Shown here piece after piece: positions 56,750-64,000 of a stretch of 64,000 nucleotides of DNA. Position 1 is the first letter of the stretch, and every line of letters begins with the position of its first letter. The notes beneath the pieces were generated by a model. That model saw only the letters and a list, made by a program, of their open reading frames with translations, was not told the origin of the DNA and ran no database searches. Origin of the DNA: Arachidicoccus terrestris (GTDB lineage: Bacteria > Bacteroidota > Bacteroidia > Chitinophagales > Chitinophagaceae); NCBI RefSeq assembly GCF_020042345.1, contig NZ_CP083387.1, positions 2,108,001-2,172,000 of the forward strand, given 5' to 3'. A program made the position numbers and the translations under genes.

Positions 56750-57712
56750 CTACTTAACTGCCTCAACCCCTTGTTTAGTTTGAATCACTTTTTGTATAGT
56801 ACCATCCGCATTATAATGCAAATAATCAACACAGATAGACCTACGGTAGCTACCACCTGTAGGCAGGGCTCCATTATGGTAAAAAAAGTAAGATTTGCCC
56901 TTGAAGTCAATTATACCAGGATGCGTAGTGAAACTATTGAATACGTTTCCTTGAATAATACCACGGTACACCCAGGGCCCTTCGATATTCTTTGCAGTGC
57001 AATATTCTATCATTTCTGGTTTTGTACCTGCACCTGCATATACTAGGTAGTAGAGCCCATTTCTTTTATAAACCCATGGACCTTCAATGTAATGCTCTGG
57101 TTTGAATGTAGTAATTGGGCTGGCCGCTTCAATCATATTATCCTTTAATTTGATCCATTTGCAACTTCCATTTCCCCAAAAAAGATAGGCCTGCCCATCA
57201 TCATCAATAAAAACTGTTGGATCAATGTCATCCCAGCCGTACTTCATGTCAGTAGTCATCTCATTGGTAATAAGAGCCTTGCCTATTGCATCCTTAAAAG
57301 GCCCGGTAGGATGGTCGGAAACGGCCACACCTATTGCCGCCCCGCCATTGCTGACGCTGTCTTTTTTATGAAAGGTCGCCACATACCAATAAAATTTCCC
57401 ATTTCTTTCGATACATTGTGCAGCGTAGGCATCACCTGTAGCCCACGAAAATGTGTGTGGGGACAATACAGCGCCATAATCCTTCCAGTTCACCATATCA
57501 GTGGAGGTGTATACGTGCCAGTCGGGCATTTTATAATTAGTGGCCGTAACCGATGCCGTATCATGACCAGTGTACAAAAATACAGTGTCATGGTACACCA
57601 TAGGAGCGGGGTCAGTTGCGAAAATGTCTTTGATGATTGGGTTTTGCGCTTCCAGATTCATTGCTAAAAGCATAAATACGAAGGAGAACAAAACATTTCT
57701 TTTAAGCTGCAT
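56750..57712 (-). CDS. GH43 arabinofuranosidase/xylosidase, single domain
   Basis: 320 residues with signal peptide (LFSFVFMLLAMNLEAQ). Catalytic acids Asp34 (FATDPAPMV), Asp164 (DDIDPTVFIDDDG) and Glu210 (HYIEGPWVYK) are all in place. Sequence around them is very like that of the neighbouring gene at 55301 (ADPAP/TDPAP with YHDTVFLYT), so the two are paralogues. This one stops after the propeller and has no CBM. Probably a periplasmic enzyme on shorter oligosaccharides. Confidence 0.88.
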   Translation of the reverse strand: MQLKRNVLFSFVFMLLAMNLEAQNPIIKDIFATDPAPMVYHDTVFLYTGHDTASVTATNYKMPDWHVYTSTDMVNWKDYGAVLSPHTFSWATGDAYAAQCIERNGKFYWYVATFHKKDSVSNGGAAIGVAVSDHPTGPFKDAIGKALITNEMTTDMKYGWDDIDPTVFIDDDGQAYLFWGNGSCKWIKLKDNMIEAASPITTFKPEHYIEGPWVYKRNGLYYLVYAGAGTKPEMIEYCTAKNIEGPWVYRGIIQGNVFNSFTTHPGIIDFKGKSYFFYHNGALPTGGSYRRSICVDYLHYNADGTIQKVIQTKQGVEAVK

Positions 57713-57767
57713 AAAAATTATTTAATCATATTTTAAATTATAGTCTATTATCAATAAGGATCTAGCC

Positions 57768-58106
57768 CTAGTTTTTGGCTTTGGCCAAAGTTGTCTCTCC
57801 TCTTTCATTTTTTGTAACAATTTTGTCATCACTTACCAGTACACCAGTAAAATTGATTGAAGTTTGATTGAAACTAATACTGTAGCTGAATGATTTCCCA
57901 TTAACTTTTCCGTTTTCTAAAGCAAGTTCCCCAAATTTAGTATTGACAACACCCATTAAAGAATCTTTGACTACTTTAAAGGTATAATTTACCTCAAATG
58001 CTCCATTCGGCGATTCAGTAGTGCCTTTCCAATTACCATCAATTTTGTTTTGTGCATTTGTAGCAACAAAGTCAAAAAGTAATAACGCCGTCAATAAGTA
58101 CTTCAT
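57768..58106 (-). CDS. Small secreted lipocalin-like protein of unknown function
   Basis: 112 residues: signal peptide (LTALLLFDFVATNAQ) and then a compact all-beta domain of about 93 residues (KIDGNWKGTTESPNGAFEVN, VNTKFGELALENGKV, TSINFTGVLVSDDKIV). No catalytic residues stand out. Similar small proteins accompany glycoside hydrolase genes in Bacteroidota. It lies between the GH51 and GH43 genes with 50- to 55-base gaps, so it is cotranscribed with the arabinoxylan enzymes. Confidence 0.65.
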   Translation of the reverse strand: MKYLLTALLLFDFVATNAQNKIDGNWKGTTESPNGAFEVNYTFKVVKDSLMGVVNTKFGELALENGKVNGKSFSYSISFNQTSINFTGVLVSDDKIVTKNERGETTLAKAKN

Positions 58107-58156
58107 AAAATAATTTTAAATTAAACACTTAATTGCCTTAGGACTTAATAATAATT

Positions 58157-60277
58157 CTATTCAACAGAGTCAATTTCAAATATATTTACAGAATAAGGGT
58201 CAAGAGTTCTTGAAAATTTGGGTTCAATTCCCTTAATAGATTCCGTAACCGGAACAATATTCCTGGGATGGGTAATACTATTAGTGGCATCTGGGGAACT
58301 GCCTTTAATCATGAACAATTTTGCTTCTGATGATATTTTGGCAGCGCCGTCCAAATTAATTTTTATTTTTTGGGGCTTAGAAATTGTATTTACAATCTTC
58401 AGATATAGTTTTCCTGTGGCATCATTAACTGTAGCCGAATAAAACAAGGTCGGAACCGTACTAGGCTTTTTACCCATTGCACTGTCTCTTTTATTGAGTG
58501 GCACTTTTTGAACTGGGATGTTCTCGGATACAATTGGTACAATCTTATTTCCCAAATAGTTACTAAACAACATCTGGACATAATAAGAAGGTGACCCGTA
58601 ACTATTAAGTGCATCATATCCAATCAAATCAGAATCCCACTGCCAAGCCTTTGACCCGGTAATACTATCTTTACTGACGTTTACAAATAATGGTGCATAA
58701 CAAGACATTATAACTAAATCAGAGTTACGTTCCATACCCGTCATCCAAGCTGCATCTCCAAGAGCTGCATTTAAATTAGTAGTAGGAACACCTTCTCTGG
58801 TAGCCCACTCCCCAACAAAAATTTTAGGTCCGTTACGGTCATATGAATCATATTGCGTAGCATTCTCCCACATATCCCATGCATTTCTATAATAATGTTC
58901 ATCTATAACTTCGGGCAGCTTACCTGCTGCATTATCGGGCCGGTTAAATTCCTTCGCTTCCATCGTTGAAATACATATAAGCTGTGGATATTTCTCTTTA
59001 ATGGCTTTTCTGAACTGGTTAAACCGGCCTACGTAACTTTTTGACCTGTCAAAGAAATCTTCATTTCCAATTTCAATATATTTCAATTTAAATGGTTCGG
59101 GGTGTCCATCGGCTGCACGTTTTGCACCCCAATAAGTCGTAGTATCACCAATTACATATTCTATCTCATCCAAAGCGTCATCTACATATGGCTTTAACAG
59201 AGGGCCGGCATCAACATGATCTCCATCTAATGAATACCCCGCATATACACCCAAAAGAGGTTCTGCATTCATATTTTGTGCCCACATCAAAAACTCTAAA
59301 AGACCCATACCATCAGAGGGACGATATCCCCATGAACCATTGTGACCGGGCCTCCCCTCTAGTGGGCCAAGCGTTTCTTTCCACGGAAAAGCATCAGTTA
59401 TTTTAGGCCCTTCCAAAAAATTCCCTCCGGGAAAACGTAAAAATTTTGGTTTCATGTCTATCAGCATATTCATCAGGTCCACACGGAATCCATTAGGTTG
59501 ATTTTCATATGTTGGGGGGAATAAAGAAACAAGATTAAAATAATAAAGTCCCGTACGGTTTGTAGATATTACAAAACGGGCGTCTTTTGTGGGCTTCATG
59601 CCCGAAGAGGTCGTAAGGTTCAATTCATATTTTTTCCAGTAAATACTTTTCTCCAAATTGACAACTCCTGTTGCATATATAATTTTACCATCTTTACTTT
59701 CAAGTGAAACTGTTATTGGACCTGGTGTGTTGTTAGCAATATCCGGTGGACTCGGTTTGGTTGGTTTGGGCTCCCAGGCCCAACGAGGAGGGTCTTTTCG
59801 AGCCGTTCCTTTCAAATAAAAGGATGCTTTATAAGTAGTGGATGGGCGAATAGGAATTCCCCAATAGCCTTCATTAGCAATCCCTACACGTCCTTCAGCT
59901 TTCTCAACGGTCAATCTTAAACAAACAGAAAGAGCTCCATTTATGGCATGGCCTCGCTCGTCACGCGGCACATGATCTTCTGCCCCAATTAATTTTATAC
60001 TGGATTTTGAGGAGCCGCTCGTCACCAAACTCCAGGCCTCTGGTACTTTCTTATTGTCTTTAAATATTCTGTTACGTATTAATTCACCATATAAACCTCC
60101 GTCATAGGAATGATTAATTTCTTCTGTCATTAATCCATATAACATGGGGCTAACTTCAGTTTTGGCATTTGCCAAATCTAAGGATAATACGGGAGTCTGG
60201 GCCTTCGTCATATTAATCCCAAAACAAGTTGCAAACAGCAACAATAAACCTGATATTCTATCTACTTTTTGTTTCAT
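58157..60277 (-). CDS. GH51 alpha-L-arabinofuranosidase
   Basis: Removes arabinose side groups from arabinoxylan, 706 residues. Signal peptide to about residue 26. An N-terminal start of the barrel (VSPMLYGLMTEEINHSYDGG) is followed by an inserted sandwich module at about 70-250 with a Pro-rich loop (WEPKPTKPSPPD, 168-179). The barrel continues with KFLRFPGGNFLEG, the acid/base Glu406 in YIEIGNEDFF and the nucleophile Glu490 in FVGEWATREG. The C-terminal beta domain is usual for GH51. It is 37 bases downstream of an esterase gene. Confidence 0.93.
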   Translation of the reverse strand: MKQKVDRISGLLLLFATCFGINMTKAQTPVLSLDLANAKTEVSPMLYGLMTEEINHSYDGGLYGELIRNRIFKDNKKVPEAWSLVTSGSSKSSIKLIGAEDHVPRDERGHAINGALSVCLRLTVEKAEGRVGIANEGYWGIPIRPSTTYKASFYLKGTARKDPPRWAWEPKPTKPSPPDIANNTPGPITVSLESKDGKIIYATGVVNLEKSIYWKKYELNLTTSSGMKPTKDARFVISTNRTGLYYFNLVSLFPPTYENQPNGFRVDLMNMLIDMKPKFLRFPGGNFLEGPKITDAFPWKETLGPLEGRPGHNGSWGYRPSDGMGLLEFLMWAQNMNAEPLLGVYAGYSLDGDHVDAGPLLKPYVDDALDEIEYVIGDTTTYWGAKRAADGHPEPFKLKYIEIGNEDFFDRSKSYVGRFNQFRKAIKEKYPQLICISTMEAKEFNRPDNAAGKLPEVIDEHYYRNAWDMWENATQYDSYDRNGPKIFVGEWATREGVPTTNLNAALGDAAWMTGMERNSDLVIMSCYAPLFVNVSKDSITGSKAWQWDSDLIGYDALNSYGSPSYYVQMLFSNYLGNKIVPIVSENIPVQKVPLNKRDSAMGKKPSTVPTLFYSATVNDATGKLYLKIVNTISKPQKIKINLDGAAKISSEAKLFMIKGSSPDATNSITHPRNIVPVTESIKGIEPKFSRTLDPYSVNIFEIDSVE

Positions 60278-60314
60278 AATATGCTTATATATTAATAAAT
60301 TCGTGACGACTTTA

Positions 60315-61217
60315 CTACTTCTTTATCCACCCGTTTAGTTCCATCCATTCAAATAATGGGCTCATCCAGCCTGGGTGCCTGAATACAAATCCATGATTCC
60401 CTTTCTGATAGATATGCATCTCCACAGGAATCCCTACATGTCTAAGCTTCTCAAAATAGACAATACTGTTGTCTACATCCACCACTTTATCATCCGCTGC
60501 CTGTGTAATATAAGCGGGCGGTGTCCCCTCATCAACCTGTAATTCATTGGAGTAGAGATCAACTACCCCACTAAGTGGTTCTGTACCTAATAGTTTTCTT
60601 CTGGAATCGACATGTGTCAGGTTATCCTGCATACTAATGACCGGGTACACCAATATCTGAAAATCCGGTCGCAGATTCGTATGGGATTGATTATCAATCA
60701 GAGCCTGACGATAATGGGTCGCCTCCGTAGATGCCAGATGCCCTCCAGCAGAAAAGCCCATAATACCTACTTTTTTTGAATCGATACCCCATACAGATGC
60801 ACTGTCACGAACTAATTTAATTGCCTGCTGTGCATCCTGCAACGGTGCAATCGTTTTATTTACCTGGAAAGAATCATTGGGCAAACGATATTGTAATACA
60901 AAGGCAGCAACCCCCTTTTCCACAAAATCTTTGGCCGTCATTATACCTTCTCCTTTATAAACAATTACGCTATAACCGCCACCCGGACAAATCACTACGG
61001 CTGCACCGCTTGCCTTATCCTTTTTGGGCAAGAACAATTGCAGCGTAGGAGTAACAACCCGGCGAATCATACCTGCTGAAGGGCTTTCAGGAACATTTCC
61101 TAACGAAGTCTCTTTTGAATTCGGGATGCTGCGGGGATAAAGCTTTATCAGGCGTTGCGCATGAATAGCCAACGGAGACAGACACAGCCCTATCAAAAGA
61201 ATCTTTAATATACTCAT
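60315..61217 (-). CDS. Alpha/beta hydrolase, acetylxylan-esterase-like
   Basis: 300 residues with signal peptide (ILLIGLCLSPLAIHAQ). The oxyanion segment VICPGGGYSVI, the nucleophile Ser156 in GIMGFSAGGHLA, the acid near AADDKVVDVDNS and His in KGNHGF give a full triad. This BD-FAE/axe-like group de-acetylates xylo-oligosaccharides or removes ferulate. Position in an operon with GH51 supports that role. It starts 6 bases after the preceding esterase gene. Confidence 0.82.
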   Translation of the reverse strand: MSILKILLIGLCLSPLAIHAQRLIKLYPRSIPNSKETSLGNVPESPSAGMIRRVVTPTLQLFLPKKDKASGAAVVICPGGGYSVIVYKGEGIMTAKDFVEKGVAAFVLQYRLPNDSFQVNKTIAPLQDAQQAIKLVRDSASVWGIDSKKVGIMGFSAGGHLASTEATHYRQALIDNQSHTNLRPDFQILVYPVISMQDNLTHVDSRRKLLGTEPLSGVVDLYSNELQVDEGTPPAYITQAADDKVVDVDNSIVYFEKLRHVGIPVEMHIYQKGNHGFVFRHPGWMSPLFEWMELNGWIKK

Positions 61218-61223
61218 CAGCTT

Positions 61224-62135
61224 TTAATTCTTGCTTCCTATCAATTGTTCCTTAAAAAAGTCAACCATCACTTTGTAATATTTCTCAACCATTACACCAG
61301 GCCCATGTTTACCATCTGCTACTATAACAAACTGAGAGGCTACTTTAGCCTTACTTAATGCAGTATTCAATAATTCACTCTGGCAAATAGGCACTAACGG
61401 ATCTTTATCCCCATGTAAAATAAGAAATGGCGGGTCATTCGCGTCAACATATGTGATAGGGTTCACCAAGACGCATTTATCAAAATTATCCTTTATCGGC
61501 CCACCGATTAAAATCGCCTCAGGAGAATGCGGCGTAATATGCCCGGCACCTCTTCGGTAGGAATCAATCACCCGCACATCAGTCGGACCAAACCAATCAA
61601 CCACCGCATCGACACTGCTGCTGAATTTACAATAGGAGCCAACATGGCCTTCAATATGCTGTCTTACTTGTCCAGCCGTATAGTCCTTTACGCCTCCAGA
61701 AGTTCCTGCAAGTGCAGCTAAATGGCCGCCAGAAGAAAATCCAGTAATTCCAATAAATCCCGTATCAAAATGAAACTTGGCAGCATTCGCCCTGACGAAC
61801 CTGATAGCCGCTTTTATATCATTTATCTGAGCGGGAAAAACAGAATCTTTGGAGGAACGGTGATTTGGAGTCACCACAGCAAAGCCAGCCTCCAATAAAG
61901 GTTTTCCTAATGTTTGCATTGCCATTTCCTTAAAGCTATTTCCAAACCAGGCACTCCCGTATATCACCATTATCACCGGGTAATCGGATTGCGCATGAGG
62001 TGGCAGATAAATATCCAGGTTGTGGTAAACCATCGTGTCGCCGCCATAGTTTACGTCTTTCCAGCTTCTTTCGTTTTGCTGAGAAAAGCAATTCATGGTT
62101 AAGAATAATAGAATAAAAAGTGAAAAGAATTTCAT
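61224..62135 (-). CDS. Alpha/beta hydrolase, BD-FAE-like esterase
   Basis: 303 residues with signal peptide (FFSLFILLFLTMNCFSQ). HDIYLPP-type lead (HNLDIYLPPHAQ), oxyanion segment IYGSAWFGNSFKE, nucleophile Ser134 in ITGFSSGGHLAAL, acid in LILHGDKDPLVP and His in DGKHGPG. Related to but distinct from the next gene at 60315. An acetyl or feruloyl esterase role is inferred from the operon. Confidence 0.82.
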   Translation of the reverse strand: MKFFSLFILLFLTMNCFSQQNERSWKDVNYGGDTMVYHNLDIYLPPHAQSDYPVIMVIYGSAWFGNSFKEMAMQTLGKPLLEAGFAVVTPNHRSSKDSVFPAQINDIKAAIRFVRANAAKFHFDTGFIGITGFSSGGHLAALAGTSGGVKDYTAGQVRQHIEGHVGSYCKFSSSVDAVVDWFGPTDVRVIDSYRRGAGHITPHSPEAILIGGPIKDNFDKCVLVNPITYVDANDPPFLILHGDKDPLVPICQSELLNTALSKAKVASQFVIVADGKHGPGVMVEKYYKVMVDFFKEQLIGSKN

Positions 62136-62144
62136 CTCTATTTA

Positions 62145-64000
<1,856 letters not shown>

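Overview
The window looks like a chromosomal segment of a Bacteroidota bacterium, most probably family Chitinophagaceae. The evidence is two SusC/SusD-rich polysaccharide utilisation clusters, Bacteroidota-only families (DUF2490, DUF4834, DUF4932), lipoprotein signals followed by Cys, and promoter elements of the Bacteroidota type (TAnnTTTG, with TTG about 19 bases upstream). The species assignment is inference. No tRNA, rRNA, CRISPR array or insertion sequence was seen.

Positions 1-25030 are mostly housekeeping. The left edge holds an operon on the minus strand for an outer-membrane DUF2490 protein and a PstS-PstC-PstA type anion ABC transporter. It is divided from a HAD phosphatase gene by a 47-bp perfect palindrome that appears to carry two symmetric divergent promoters around one operator. 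Next come DUF4834, RNase HII, haem A synthase, thiamine-monophosphate kinase, CorA and the rod-shape cluster mreB-mreC-mreD-pbp2-rodA. After these are an orphan protein resembling the soluble tail of DUF2723 proteins, alanine dehydrogenase, a GNAT acetyltransferase, an FtsX/MacB-type permease with a decayed relative beside it, a DUF4932 metalloprotease-like protein, a twice-frameshifted outer-membrane barrel gene and a polytopic membrane protein.

Positions 25077-64000 are one large minus-strand xylan degradation locus. In transcription order, with the right edge cut by the window: (A) CE1 esterase (partial), CBM48-CE1 esterase, two small alpha/beta esterases, GH51, a 112-residue secreted protein, and two GH43 enzymes, one with CBM6; (B) susC-susD-susC-susD-surface lipoprotein-GH10, matching the xusA-xusE/xyn10A layout known from Prevotella and Bacteroides; (C) a CE1-CBM48-CE1 fusion and a retaining-type GH97; (D) susC-susD-GH67-GH43-SASA esterase. 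Together these would bind xylan at the surface, cut the backbone (GH10), import oligomers (three SusC/D pairs), and strip arabinose (GH51, GH43), (methyl)glucuronic acid (GH67), acetyl and feruloyl groups (six esterases) and probably alpha-galactose (GH97).

No regulator gene lies inside the locus. LacI-family-like CAATCGATTG operators stand before groups C and D, and before D one of them overlaps the -33 element of a predicted promoter. Group B lacks this operator and has a different inverted pair of TGCAATT-type motifs. Perfect hairpins punctuate the locus, including an 18-bp stem between susD and the GH67 gene.
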